This document shows, in pieces, positions 22,694-33,445 of a stretch of DNA of 64,000 bases; position 1 is the stretch's first letter, and every line of letters begins with the position of its first letter. Under the pieces are notes generated by a model that saw only the letters and a program-made list of their open reading frames with translations, did no database searches and was not told the origin of the DNA. Position numbers and translations under genes: made by a program. The stretch covers positions 879,540-943,539 of the forward strand of contig JAJVDF010000467.1 of the NCBI GenBank assembly GCA_022410635.1, given 5' to 3'. This DNA comes from Tretioscincus oriximinensis. Taxonomy: Eukaryota > Chordata > Lepidosauria > Squamata > Gymnophthalmidae.

Positions 22694-24067
22694 CTAAAAA
22701 GAAATTAGTAATATTTGTCTTCCATTTTATTCTAATTGGGCTAAACAGGAACAGAGCATTCACACTGCTATTTACTTCATTATTTCCCAGTCATCCCAAA
22801 AATCATAATTGGCATTTATGGCTAGATCCTTTTTGGCAGCATGCCAATCTCTGGTGAGGTCCCCAACACTGAATTATTGTGTGCAATTGAAAAGCACCTC
22901 CACTATCCATACATTGGGGTTGCCACTTTCATATACCCTTCATAATTCATAACTGAGAACTTCAACAAGGTCTACTAAGGGGATGGGACATGGCACCATT
23001 TTGGCACCTCATTATAGAGGTGGTGGTAGCTAATAACCTGGATAGCTTTCTTTCTTTCTTTATATATTTATATATATGTGTATTTCTATACCACCCTATA
23101 CCTAAAGGTCCCAGGGCAGTTTACAGTAAAAACATAGTTAACATATTAAAAAACAGCAGAGAAGATTAGACATGTTCATGGACATCCAAGTGTATAAACA
23201 GCTATTACGAAGGATGCCTTGATGCTGCCTCCGAGATGGAGCAACAGACAGTATTCCTGAAATACCATTTTCAGGGTGTTGAGAATAAATGAAGATTTTG
23301 CCTTCTTTGTTTCAGACAGACCAGGTGCAATTGGTAGGCCACTGCGTGAGATAGAATGGTGGACTAGATGGGCTCCGGCTTGATTCAGCAGGGATCCTCT
23401 TACATTCTTGTGTTTGTATTCCAGATTATGTCAAACTGCAAATGGAGCAAAAAAGTGCTTTTGCTTTTCTGTACTAATGTGTGAAAGGAAAGCCTCTAGA
23501 CCTTGCCTGTGTGAAAAGGATCTAAGTAATTTCCACCTTAATCTTTGACACCAATTGCAATATTTTTTTCTTCCTAGTTTTTTTTACTTCTTTGTCTTTC
23601 ATTCACTTCTTTTGACCTTTTTAGGTATTTTTGCACTTAGGTATGGGGATGCATTAAGCAAGAAACTGGAACAAAGAAATCACTCCAAGCAAATTTGTAC
23701 TGCATTATCAGCAATTTGTATCAGTTTAGGATGGTTTAGGGGTAGACTGATCTGTACTATGATGAGCCATAGGTGGGGGGTAGGGTTATGGGCGTGTGTG
23801 TGAAAAGATACTCTATTTTTGTTGTGATTAAGTAGAACACACTATGTAAGAACAAATTACTTTACAAAGTATAAATGAATACATTGTTTATTTTTGTATA
23901 TTGTTCAATATGATAACTTTAATAAAATATATTTTTAAAAAATGAGCCAGGTAAATGTGGCCTTTCTTTTAGTGGCTATCAAGAAAATGTTTTGTACATC
24001 TAACAATTGGTTCAAGAAAACTAGAACAAGAAAAGCTAACTAGTAAAAAAAGTCTTTACCAACTCAC
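22694..24067 (-). other. PAPPA2 intron between exons f and g
   Basis: Contains a reverse SINE/LINE tail (about 23060-23155) and a CR1 3' end (23215-23410). 23410-24060 is A+T-rich with nothing named. Confidence 0.75.
23215..23410 (+). mobile_element. CR1 LINE 3' fragment
   Basis: Words gatgctgcctccgagatgga, ctagatgggctccggcttga and ttcagcagggatcctcttac match the CR1 3' ends at 45865 and 58800. Confidence 0.8.
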
Positions 24068-24196
24068 ATGCTTACTTTCCCATCACCACAATATGGAGAA
24101 CCATGGACGTGGAATAAAGGTGGAGACACTTCACTTACGGCAGGTCCTGAAACAGCTTGCACTTGGTACTGATATAGCTGCCCTTGTATGACTTCT
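24068..24196 (-). CDS. PAPPA2: PAPPA2 exon f: closing strands of the FN3-like fold
   Basis: This 129-bp exon is separated from exon e by an intron of only 212 bp. It reads (T)[17 protein letters not shown]... to ...[12 protein letters not shown]; the Tyr-x-Tyr-x-Val pattern followed by a Ser/Pro stretch is typical of the last strands of an FN3 fold. Two donors are possible. GTAAGC after GDGK (24075-24070) would leave phase 0 and break the frame with the next exon. GTGAGT after 24068 leaves phase 2, restores the frame, and gives GDGKVSINLAEECDDG with no gap relative to the family. I chose the second. Acceptor tgtccag. Confidence 0.93.
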
Positions 24197-24408
24197 CTGG
24201 ACAAGAAAAAAACCCACACAACTCTTATTAATGAACAAAAAATCATACACAAATAAAATCTGAAGAATGACTAGCCCAAGGTCACCTAGCTTCGTGGAGC
24301 AGAATCTAACTGTGAAACTTTCAGATGAGAGTCTGACATTCTAACCGCAAGACCAGTCTAGTCATAAAGTAGGTGTGTAAAGGTATAGGTATGAATATTC
24401 CTACTCAC
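24197..24408 (-). other. Short PAPPA2 intron between exons e and f
   Basis: At 212 bp this is by far the shortest intron here and holds no recognisable repeat. Confidence 0.85.
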
Positions 24409-24901
24409 GTGTCCATGAACTTTCGTCCTGGTTGTGTTACCATTGTAAATGACACATCCATGAAGGGGGGATCCCGAAGAAGCCGATATTTCACAGGCTT
24501 GCAGGAGGAACAAAGTGGGCTTCCAGGTGCCGAGACCAGCAGGGCAGCATCTATCTCCATCTGCTCATCAAATGTGTAGATTTTGACCACAGAAACCTTC
24601 TTGTTAAGATTGAGTTTAATGGTGAGGGGGATGTCACAGAAGGTGTCCATGGGTCCCAGGTGCACTGAGTCTCCATGCTCTGTCATGAGCTCAATGTCTG
24701 ACAGAGCCTTGGGGGAATCTGTCGAGAAGTAGGTGGTCCACACCATGAGTGATTCTGGGTACACAGGGTGGAGGAAATGCAGCTCCAAGATACAGCCATG
24801 AGGATGAGGACAAGGAGTGGTCATGCTCACATTGAAAAGATTAAACTCAGGGCTCCAGGCCTGCAAGCTAGGTTCACAGGGTTGATCCACATCTGGAGGT
24901 C
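24409..24901 (-). CDS. PAPPA2: PAPPA2 exon e: large central exon
   Basis: At 493 bp this is the longest exon seen. It starts (G)PPDVDQPCEPSLQAWSPE and ends ...GRKFMDT. Conserved landmarks are SVHLGPMDTFCDIPLTIKL, IYTFDEQMEIDAALL, and SPLCSSCKPV with YRLLRDPPF. It appears to be a beta-rich insert inside the FN3-like fold, because the strands typical of FN3 lie in the exons on either side (inference). The acceptor caatag precedes 24901 and the donor GTGAGT follows 24409. Phase 1 in, phase 2 out. The open reading frame runs unbroken over 160 codons. Confidence 0.96.
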
Positions 24902-25272
24902 CTATTGAAACAATGGAAAGGGGGAAACCCTTTGAAAAACAGAGCAGTTCACAACCTCAACAGTAGAACTATTTGGAGCTGTATAGAAATGAGGCAGAGA
25001 GGAGAAGACTGAGTTCAAAAGGAGACAAACCACACATGTTCACCAGTATACAGAAAGAAAATGACCCTTTGTCTTTCCCCTATCCTTTTGCAGTTCCAGA
25101 CCTCACTTTAATTGGCTGATACGTTCTTAATGTAGTCAACTGCAAGCTTTTTCATGCCTTGATTGTAGAATAGTCTGGGCAATTAGTAGAAACTGTGCAT
25201 TTGCACTGCTAACTGCTTCACTATTCCACAATGTCTAAAAGCATTTTTAAACTTACCTTCAACTTACCTTGT

Positions 25273-26017
25273 TGTGACGTTTGCCATTTTAAGGTTTGTA
25301 TTTGTTTTATATATTTACTGTGCTATCCTAGAGGGAGGGGGAAAGAGCAGGCCTGGGCAGGGGCGTGGCTTCCCGATTCCCTGTTTGGGAGGGGGCAAGG
25401 CTGGAGGAGCCAGCCAATAAGGCTTCAAGTAGCCGGCTGGTCAGAATATAAAAAGGGAACTGACCAGGGCTACTGGCCTTTCTGTTGGGTAAAACTTGTG
25501 GTGTAGCAAGTTGACAGAGGGATCCGCTTCTTATCTGCTTCAGAGGGAGGGGGTGGAAGTGTATGGTGGGTGGCCTGGAAGAGTCAAAGTTGATACTTGA
25601 CTCGGGCTAGAACAAATAAGAAAATACAGTACCTGTCGCTTTAAGTTTCTGAAACTAAAGTTACTGTTGCTTGGAGCTTTGTGCTTGAACTCAGGCTTGT
25701 TCTATAAAAGCTGAGTCCTTACTATTATTCTCTTATTTCAATTTCTTTGTTTTGAACACTAAACTGGTTATTTGTTTGAATTCAAGTATCTCTATCATTC
25801 TTTTGTTTCCTGGACAACATTATACAAACATGCTACTGGTGGGGACTGGGAATAAACCCCCCTCATTTAAGTAAACACAGAGACCTTATGTAGGCCTAGG
25901 GTTATTACTGTTGTTCCAAGCAGTCGTGGAAGCTGGCTTGGACACCAGGGGGATATCGTGGCACCTCTAGCTGGGAGGGTCATTGATCTTAGGGCCCCTC
26001 AGTTAGAGGTCGCCACA
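25273..26017 (+). mobile_element. Solo LTR of an LTR retroelement
   Basis: 745 bp, starting tgtgacg and ending cgccaca, which are near-perfect inverted ends of the TG...CA type. It is flanked by a perfect 5-bp duplication cttgt (25268-25272 and 26018-26022). Inside, in LTR order, are a CCAAT box (25413-25417), a TATA-like tataaaaag (from 25447) and an AATAAA signal (25851-25856). There is no internal coding region, so it is a solo LTR left by recombination. A 5-bp duplication fits Gypsy or endogenous-retrovirus types; I cannot decide between them. Confidence 0.85.
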
Positions 26018-26709
26018 CTTGTGTTGACTGCTTTTAAATATTCTAGACATTCCCAAACTGGAAGCTTTCCTGAGAAATTGCAAAGGTTGCATTTTAACCA
26101 TTTTGTGTTCTATTTTTAATGTGCCATGTATTCGTCCAATAATAATGAGGTAGGGCGAACCAAGAATGTAGAACACAGAAAGGCTAGAGAATACAGCTTT
26201 CACACTTACTGCCCCTGGACTCGGGGGCAGAAATGTTTCTGCCTAACTAGAGAATGAAAAATCCCCTCAGCCAATGGATGGGAATGGTTTCCAGAAACCA
26301 TAGAAGTCTATGATTCTAAACAATTATATGAAAGTAAGTAAAAAAGGCCTGTATCAATTTCCTCCCCTAATGCAATTGTTTAAAGATCAGTTGCAGATTC
26401 CAATTGGCTGATATGTTCTTAATGTAATCAACTACATGTGATTCTGAACTTTTAGCAATCTTGACCAGTTGGTTTTAATTGATAGTACAGGAAAAGAACT
26501 TCCTTGAGTATACTAGTGAATGAGAAAGGACAAACACAAGGATAACCGAGGGCATAGAAATCCCGTGGATTGTGCTACTAGAATATCCAATGCCTCGGTA
26601 AGATCAGGCGTTATCCCAAACTAACACCAAGGATGCATTCAGACTTTCTTTTGTAGTGAAATCTCTAAAAATCTCACTACAGAAATGTACTCTTTCTCAG
26701 CTCGCAGAA

Positions 26710-26860
26710 AAAACTAAGAACATAAGAGAAGCCCTGCTGAACTAGACCATAGCCTAGTCAATGTTCTGTCTTATACTGTGGCTCACTGAAACCCAAAATA
26801 GGTGGTTAAGTTACTGGGGCACCCAAGGCAAAGGGTTTGACAGGCCTCAGCTGTTGTTAG
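26710..26860 (-). mobile_element. CR1-related 3' fragment
   Basis: aagaacataagagaagccct and ctgaactagaccatagccta are the reverse complement of a CR1 3' end, diverged. Confidence 0.6.
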
Positions 26861-28341
26861 ACTGTGAATTGATCTCATAATTACTCTCAGATGGGCAGAG
26901 GTGACTATGAACTTGAACTTTGCACCCTAAATTGTGGCTAAGAATGTGCAAAGGTCAAGGCAACCCCAGGACCCAAATGTAAAAAAAAGATATTTGTTTC
27001 CTTTCTAAAAGAAAACCCAGTTATGGGATTAACTATAAGCCAACAAGCAAACTTGGTGGCATACCTAAAATTGCTCCTTAAATAATGTCTTTTTAAAAGG
27101 ACAAAACAGTTTAGAAACTTAATTCAACCCTCAACTGGGTATTTGTTATTAGAATGCTTCTCTATTCTGCCATTATTTATTTGCAATCACATCTGGAAGG
27201 AGACACATAAATTCTCTCAAACCCATCCCATGCAAAATTTACTCAAGAGATGTTCTTCAGATGCTTTTTCAAAAGACAGCATTTTAAATTTCCCCGCCAC
27301 TGCTCCAACATGGGGAATTAAAGATAGTAAAGAGTCCACCCTAGTGGAAAGGTTCAANTCCCTATTGTCAAACTACTAATCCTGTCACATTTGTTACTAT
27401 GAGGGTCAAATTGCCAGAAACTGGTCACACACTAGGCTATCCCATTGAACACGCGCACTTAGCTTACCACACACAAGCCTTACCAGCTTCTGATAGCCAA
27501 ACCTCATACTACCCTATTTTCCTTGAAACAAACTGGCTTAAGTACCATGATCTACCCATTATCTGGAATAAAAGGATGATTATATTTGACTCTGACAAAT
27601 GTCCATTGTGATCACAGAAAATCCACTGAAGGCATCTCCTTTGTTGGGAACAGCATGAAACTGCACTGTGCTACTGTATATAAGAGAGCAACCCACCTGC
27701 CAGTTACTTACAAAGCATGAGAACTATGCTGTATTATGGAAGAGGATTCCTATCTCTATGCCAACCATCTGTGCAATTGAATTACTCCTGGCAGTGGAGC
27801 TCGTAATGGGTCATTGTCTACGCTATATCTAAACCTGAACAGAAAATGTTGAAGTAGCTGTTGTATGAGAACTTGGCATAATGTAACCCACCTCTTCACC
27901 CATGGCATCTCCAGACTCTCTTTGTTAAGGCCACTCGTACCAACATGAGTGAGCAAACTTTGAGAGATGTGCGTAGTACCATTTTCTACCATTAATTAAT
28001 TCATTCATTCTTGTACCACACCATATACCAGAAGATTTCAAGGTGAATAACAGCCAGGAAAACAGAGTACAAAATAAACATACTAAAAACAGCAACAGTG
28101 TCTGGAAATGGGAAGGAGAAAACTATCTTTTCAACCAAAGACTCTCTTTATCCTGGTAAACATGGACATCAATGACTTTCTGAAGAATGTGCAATGAAGA
28201 AACTAGTGTAGAAGCCTTTTGTAATCTTGTCCTATGAATGGCAACCTTGACAATGAATGGAATAGATTCAGTTTTAAGTGGCTATGTAGAACTCTGTTCT
28301 CAAAAGGTTCCTAAAGCACTGGAGAGAAGTTGCGACTTTAC

Positions 28342-28463
28342 CTACTGCTTCTTCTGGAGTCCAGTAGCCAGAGGAATCACAGATCCGAGGAGAGGCGGCC
28401 TCGTGGACAAATTGGCTGAAGGTCCCATCTTCGGCACAATCTCCACAAAGGTTTCCTGACTCT
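28342..28463 (-). CDS. PAPPA2: PAPPA2 exon d
   Basis: This 122-bp exon encodes [18 protein letters not shown]... to ...[12 protein letters not shown], matching the PAPPA2 segment after the protease domain (LCGxCxEDGTF and [11 protein letters not shown]). The acceptor is ctttag before 28463; the first base completes an Arg codon from the previous exon. A second AG two bases further in would shift the frame and was rejected. The donor GTAAAG follows 28342. Four cysteines are kept. Phase 2 in, phase 1 out. Confidence 0.93.
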
Positions 28464-28869
28464 CTAAAGAAGAAACAATTAAAATAACAAACTTATTTCT
28501 AACTCAAAATCAAATTAAGTTCTTATGGCCCTTCAAATTTCTTATATAAATCAGAAAGCAGCCATTACTATCTAATATACAGAACACACACTCATTATCT
28601 CATGTAGAAATCTCATTTGGGAATCTTCTTCCACCTTAGGACCACTAGAGGAATTTCTACTGCCTCTCTTCTAATTGGCCTTTGTGCAGTTCTCAACTCT
28701 TTGTCCTGAAAAACAAGATTTTATGATAGACCCATAGGAAGCAAGGCATCATAGGGCAAAGCCTACTTCGCAGGATGTCTGTTGTGGAGAAAGCTACCAA
28801 GGCTTTGCAGCTCTTTGGTGAAAGGGATATTATAAATAAACATTGTTGTTATCATGCTAACAAATCTAA

Positions 28870-29040
28870 ATCTAGCAAAGCTAGTCTAGCAGCATCTTAT
28901 GGTAGAGATTTTTAAAAAAAGGTAGGCAGCATGAACTTTCTTAGACAAGAACTTTCATATAAAAAGCCTACATTTTCCCTTTACTCTTAGCTGAGATCTT
29001 GCTAGATTTTCTGGATTTAGATTGACATAGCTATTTTTTT
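28870..29040. mobile_element. Decayed Penelope-like end
   Basis: Contains diverged terminal words: agcaaagctagtctagcagc, atgaactttcttagacaaga, gctagattttctgg, attgacatagctattttt. Confidence 0.45.
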
Positions 29041-29257
29041 AAAATATATATCTCATTTATCTTTGAAGTAAAGTAACTGAGAACCATTCAATGGTGAGTA
29101 GGAACATTTCCTGCCTTTTGTCTGTTTCCTGGGCAGAAACATTCCTGCTACTAGCCCAGGAAGTGCAAAACCTGTATTCAAAACTTTCTAACTGCCCTCT
29201 CCTTGACAGAAATGAGTAAAAATACACCACGCAACATCTTCCCACCAAACTGAACTG

Positions 29258-29277
29258 GGGGGGGGGGGGGGGGGGGT

Positions 29278-29325
<48 letters not shown>

Positions 29326-29349
29326 GGGGGGGGGGGGGGGGGGGGGGGG
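29258..29349. repeat. Poly-G tract
   Basis: About 90 bases that are almost all G, broken by one ttt and one a. It is a strong G-quadruplex candidate and a likely assembly-uncertain region. Poly-proline frames on the minus strand here are spurious. Confidence 0.9.
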
Positions 29350-29379
29350 TGCGTACAAAACTAGGACGGGGTAGGGTGG

Positions 29380-29512
29380 GGGTGCGTACACGTACACGTA
29401 CACGCACGTACACGCGCACACGCACACGGACACTTGTAGTGAGACAGGCAGAACTTCTCTTTTGCCTGTCTCACCACAAGCGTCCGTGTGTTCGTGTGTG
29501 TGTGTGCTTAGC
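29380..29512. repeat. Imperfect palindrome with CA/GT-rich arms
   Basis: The left arm (cacacggacacttgtagtga, then gacaggcagaa) is the reverse complement, with changes, of the right arm (ttgcctgtctcaccacaagc, then gtccgtgtg). The centre is near 29457. Confidence 0.75.
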
Positions 29513-29516
29513 TGCT

Positions 29517-29720
29517 CCAATGCTGGAGGCGGGGTTTTGCATCAGGCAAAGGGCACCAACGCGTCTCCAGTGGAGCAAAAACGCCTCCAGTGGAGCAAAA
29601 ACACCTGGGTTTGTGACAGGNGAACAGAGCTGTCCTCCTGTCACAAACCCAGGTGTTTTTGCTCCACTGGAGGCGAATTGGTGCGATTTGCCTGACGCAA
29701 ACCCCCGCCTCCAGTATTGT
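29517..29720. repeat. Inverted repeat with an extra tandem unit in one arm
   Basis: The arm caatgctggaggcgggg...acctgggtttgtgacagg is repeated in reverse from 29637. The left arm has one extra copy of the 19-20 bp unit around cctccagtggagcaaaaac. An N lies at 29621 near the centre, where hairpin structure would upset sequencing. Confidence 0.8.
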
Positions 29721-29820
29721 AACAGCTACGGCACGCTCTGAGGTTCCTTCCAGGACCCCGGAAAGCGTTGCTCGGGTTGCAGCCATCAGCTCTGACGGCT
29801 CCTTTGCTTTTAAAATCCTG

Positions 29821-29953
29821 CATCTTTACATTCCCTGATGCAGCATCGGGGAATGTAAAAATCCGGGATTTTATCTTAAAACCCGGAGGGGACTATATTT
29901 TAGTTCCCCAAACCGGGATTGTCCCGCCTTCCCGGGATGTATGGCAACCCTAA
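29821..29953. mobile_element. hAT-like terminal fragment
   Basis: The words atccgggattttatcttaaa, cccaaaccgggattgtcccg and gatgtatggcaaccct resemble hAT transposon ends that finish in a gttgccat-type repeat. The matching other end was not found with certainty. Confidence 0.4.
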
Positions 29954-30632
29954 GGATGTGGCAAGTGGGAGGCTTGTAGCCTTTTCACTACCTGTAAGAA
30001 TGTTTCCAGATTGTTGGAATGATTGTGCACTTGCTTAAACACAGTCTAGGCAAATAACCTTCTGCTAATGTATGATTTCAGAATGGATAGGGAATAATGA
30101 CGTGATTAGCAGTGCACAAGTTCCATCCATCCATGTTAATTATTTGGACTATTGCTTCTTTAGTTAAAGTTTGAATTGGTCAGTACAGCAGTTAAACGGT
30201 ATAGGTGTGCCTTGTTCTGCTGTAAGAATAAAAACAGTGGAAAAATTCCCCTGAATGCAGAATTCCTGACTGAGAATTACTCCTTCCACGACTTGAGAAA
30301 ACTAACCTCTCAGTTCTACCTTGTGTAACAGTAGGAACAGGCTTGGAGCATGCATGGGAAAGCGCACGAGAAAGCCACCCAATGTATGGGTTTTTTGGGC
30401 GGCTTCAGAGCCTGTATGAGGGAGAAACTCCATGGCTCGAGTTTCTCCCTCCCCCTATGCCTCACCTACTTTTTGCTAATTCTAAGAGCCCACTACGGAG
30501 TGCAAACAATGGACATGCTTTTGATCTATTCCATTTTGGACAAATCATTTGACACAAAAGGTGCAGGCGCCGGATGTCGCACACACACTCAGCGGAAATG
30601 GTCAATTTCTTTTCTCGGTATCTACATCTTAC

Positions 30633-30825
30633 CTTTCGTAAAGCTCTCCACTAATGGGGGGAGGCCAGTGAATCGTGAGGCTTCCTTGGCTTTGTCCAAC
30701 GACCACTGGTGGCATGGGGATAGATGTGGGTTTTCTGCCTTGACTCCACTGCTGATAGACTAAATCCAGGTAGCAATGCATCCGAGCAACTTGATTTGGC
30801 GTGAAACTGTCTGTACAATTGTCAT
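30633..30825 (-). CDS. PAPPA2: PAPPA2 exon c: end of protease domain, start of FN3-like fold
   Basis: This 193-bp exon reads (D)[20 protein letters not shown]..., the conserved C-terminal part of the pappalysin protease domain. It then reads ...[18 protein letters not shown], which resembles the first strands of a fibronectin type III fold. The acceptor cttctacag precedes 30825 and the donor GTAAGA follows 30633. It enters in phase 1 and leaves in phase 2. No stop or frameshift is present. It sits about 11.5 kb from the catalytic exon; that intron is the largest one fully inside the window and holds the big Penelope-like inverted element. Confidence 0.95.
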
Positions 30826-31074
30826 CTGTAGAAGAAAGGAAATTATGTGTAGAGCAGCTGTATGATCTTATTCAAGCAAGCATTCTTTCTGCCTGCTTTA
30901 CTCAGTAATAAGCAAGTAATAAGCACTTATTTGGGTCTCTCTCCCCCTTTAAACTCCCCTCAGATTTCCTGTACATCAGATTTTGGGATAGGACAATCAG
31001 ATTAGATACAATTAGGAGGACTAGAAATAGTGTGACACTCCATCTGTGCTCATATCTTTCCTTTTTTCATTTCA

Positions 31075-31261
31075 TTTTATTGTTTTATTGATATTACAAG
31101 TTCCTTTCATCCATACATCACCTCCCCCTTCCCACCTGCACGAGTGTCCCAAGAAAAATATTTAATTTACACTTTCTTGTAATTCTTTTATTTTGTCATA
31201 CAGCTTATCTTTAGCCCTAATATCTTTGTCAAATGCTAGAAAGTTTCCCCACTTATTTATA
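31075..31261 (-). mobile_element. L1-like LINE 3' fragment
   Basis: The reverse complement reads as an L1 ORF2 C-terminal region (words such as cttatctttagccctaatat on the plus strand). It appears to continue at about 35185-35560 beyond the nested insertions. Confidence 0.5.
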
Positions 31262-31562
31262 ATAGAACAAATGGTGCAGTTGCTAAGGAGACGGTCTTTC
31301 ATCTGAGAGTTCAGGTTTCAAAACCCTGTCTTGGATGTGGGGAGGGGTAAGCACCTTCTACTAGCCTATAGCTCTAGCTAACCCAGCTATTCTTGCAAAG
31401 AATTGCAAGAAATTGTAACTGACTGCAACCAGATAAATGGGAACCACTGCAGCCTGGTGGAAAGGATAAAATGTAAGCCTTTGGGCGAAAAATAACTTTG
31501 TAAGCCACTTTGAGTCCCTTCAGGTGAGAAAAACAGGGTATAAAAACCCAGTTCTTCTCCTT
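31262..31562 (+). mobile_element. tRNA-derived SINE (copy 4)
   Basis: A box tggtgcagttgctaagg, B box aggtttcaaaaccc, body agctctagctaacccagcta, tail cccagttcttctcc. Confidence 0.85.
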
Positions 31563-31684
31563 CTCTCCCCATTATACCTAATAATCTCCTGCTCGAGGTG
31601 CATCTATCATCATCATTGTCTTCTTTTAGAAGGTCCAGCAAAGGGGCTAGCAGCACTTTGAGACTAACTTGAGAAAAGTGGTTG

Positions 31685-31722
31685 GCATAAGCTTTCGTAG
31701 ACAGGTCTACTTCTTCAGATGC
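31685..31722 (-). ncRNA. Minimal hammerhead-ribozyme-like motif (left arm)
   Basis: Identical to the motif at 34850-34887 but on the minus strand: stem I GCAT/ATGC, core CTGAAGA, stem II GTAGAC/GTCTAC with a CT loop, GAAA, then GCTT. See the right-arm entry for the reasoning. Confidence 0.7.
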
Positions 31723-31943
31723 TGAGGGACTAATGCCAGGGTCAGGTATTTATAGGGAAATGTGTATGGGAGAAGACAAAGCATATGCAACTGTAGGGAG
31801 GTGTTGAATTGCAGGTAAATAGCAGGAACTAATCTCCTTAAAAAGACAGGTAAATAGCAGGAACTAATCCTCTTATGTAAAAAACTGCCTGGGGCAACAA
31901 GGTGCAATGTCTGGTAGANAATCAATCAAATACTTAACAGGTG

Positions 31944-33435
31944 TCATAAAAATGTATAGTTGGCCAGGAAACCATTGTCTCTGTTAAGTCCTTTGCTGAT
32001 GGCCTGGAACTTGTGAATGTATTCAAGTTCTGCTGCTTCTCTTTCAAATCTTCCTTTGTAGTTTCTTTGTTCAAGAACTGCAGTCCTGAGGTCTGAGAGA
32101 GAATGTCCTGGAAGGTTAAAATGTTCAGCAACTGGTTTCTGTGTGTTTCCATTTCGAATATCAGATTTGTGTCCATTTATTCTCTGGCGAAGGGATTGTC
32201 CTGTTTGCCCAATGTAGAGTGTAGAGGGGCATTGTTGGCAGAAGATGGAATACACCACATTAGAAGATGAGCATGTAAAAGTCCCTCTAATGTTGTGGGT
32301 GGTGTTATCAGGTCCCGTGATGACATTGCCAGGGTGGATGTGTGCACAGAGTTGACATCTGGGTTTGTGACAGGGTCTAGTTCCCATTTCTCCCTCTGTG
32401 TCCTGTGTTCTTTGTGTGCGGAGTTGTTTGAGGTTGGGTGGTTGTTTGTAAGCCAGCAAAGGTTTGCCACCAAGTGCTCTTGAGAGAGCTGTGTTTTTAT
32501 CCAAAATAGGTTGAAGTTCATTTATTATGTGTTTGAGGGGCCCCAATTGTGAGCTGTATGTGACCACTAATGGGGTTCTGTTGTTTTCTGTCCTCAATCT
32601 GTCCTGTAATAGGTTGATTCTGGGTACCATTCTGGCTCTGTTGATTTGTTTTTTTACTTCATGTGGTGGGTACTGTAACCTGAGGAATGCTTGCTGTAGT
32701 TCCAGGAGTTTGGTGTCTCTGTCTTCTGGATCCGAGCAGATGCGATTATATCTGAGAGCTTGGCTGTAGACAATAGATTTGGTTGTGTGTTCGGGGTGGA
32801 AGCTAGAGGCATGTAAATAGGTGTATCGATCAGTTGGTTTGCGATACAGTGTCGTGCTCAGATTTCCATTGTGCAATTTTATGGTGGTGTCTAGAAAGTG
32901 GACTTGCTCTCTAGATTGTTCCAAACTGAGGTTAATAGTAGGGTGGAAGCTATTGAAATTTTGGTGGAATGTTCTTAGTGATTCCTCCCCATGAGTCCAG
33001 ATTATAAAGATGTCATCGATGAATCTTAAGTACAGTAGAGGTTTCTGAGTGCAGGAGTTGAGGAAGCGTTGTTCTAGGTCCGCCATAAAGATGTTGGCGT
33101 ATTGGGGTGCCATACGTGTACCCATGGCAGTACCATTAGTTTGGAGATATACGTTATTGTCAAAAGTGAAATAGTTATGGGTGAGAACAAAGTGGCAGAT
33201 CTTGGTGGCTAGGCCTGCAGACGTGCTATCTGGAATGGTGTTCTTGATAGCTTGTATTCCATCTATGTGGGGGATGTTGGTGTATAGGGATTCCACATCC
33301 ATAGTAGCCAAGATGGTGTCCTCTGGGAGGTTGTGTATGGACTGTAGTTTCCGTAGGAAGTCAGTCGTATCCCTCACATAGCTAGGAGTATTGATGGCAT
33401 AGGGTCTGAGTACTTTGTCCATATATCCAGAGGCA
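31944..33435 (-). CDS. Penelope-like reverse transcriptase–GIY-YIG endonuclease, 5'-truncated
   Basis: An unbroken frame of nearly 500 codons to a stop. Counting from the ORF start at 33464, reverse-transcriptase motifs are TMDVESLYTNIP (residues 54-65, motif A), GTAMGTRMAP (111-120, motif B) and LRFIDDIF (motif C, FIDD at 148-151). A Cys-rich linker (PRCQLCAH) is followed by a GIY-YIG nuclease core, VVYSIFCQQCPSTLYIGQTG, near residues 403-425. The RT plus C-terminal GIY-YIG order is diagnostic for Penelope-like elements; the Cys-containing linker suggests the Neptune type. The first residues are missing through 5' truncation, so it is probably not expressed as a complete protein. Any residues before about residue 10 come from the opposite copy across the junction. 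Confidence 0.9.
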
Positions 33436-33445
33436 TGGTACTGCC

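Larger units (their letters stand above)
24902..28341 (-). other. PAPPA2 intron between exons d and e
   Basis: Contains a solo LTR (25273-26017), a family-H fragment (about 26025-26300) and a CR1-related fragment (26710-26860). 27120-27650 has weak open frames on the plus strand (27143-27379, 27399-27611) that may be part of an unrecognised transposon; I cannot name them. 27660-28340 shows nothing. Confidence 0.7.
28464..30632 (-). other. PAPPA2 intron between exons c and d
   Basis: Contains a Sauria-SINE fragment (28765-28850), an old Penelope-like tail (28870-29040), a family-H piece (29055-29215), a G-rich tract (29258-29349), two imperfect palindromes (29380-29512 and 29517-29720) and a hAT-like end (to 29953). 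29960-30632 shows no definable element. Confidence 0.7.

Noticed and set aside
24070..24075. GTAAGC as the donor of PAPPA2 exon f
   Set aside because: It would leave phase 0 and break the frame with the next exon, whereas GTGAGT after 24068 fits.
27143..27611. Two open frames that could be one broken gene
   Set aside because: I could find no domain, splice signals or repeat partners to support a call; mentioned only in the intron entry.
29057..29520. Long proline-rich open frames on the minus strand
   Set aside because: They are translations of the poly-G tract (CCC codons) and its flanks, with no other coding sign.
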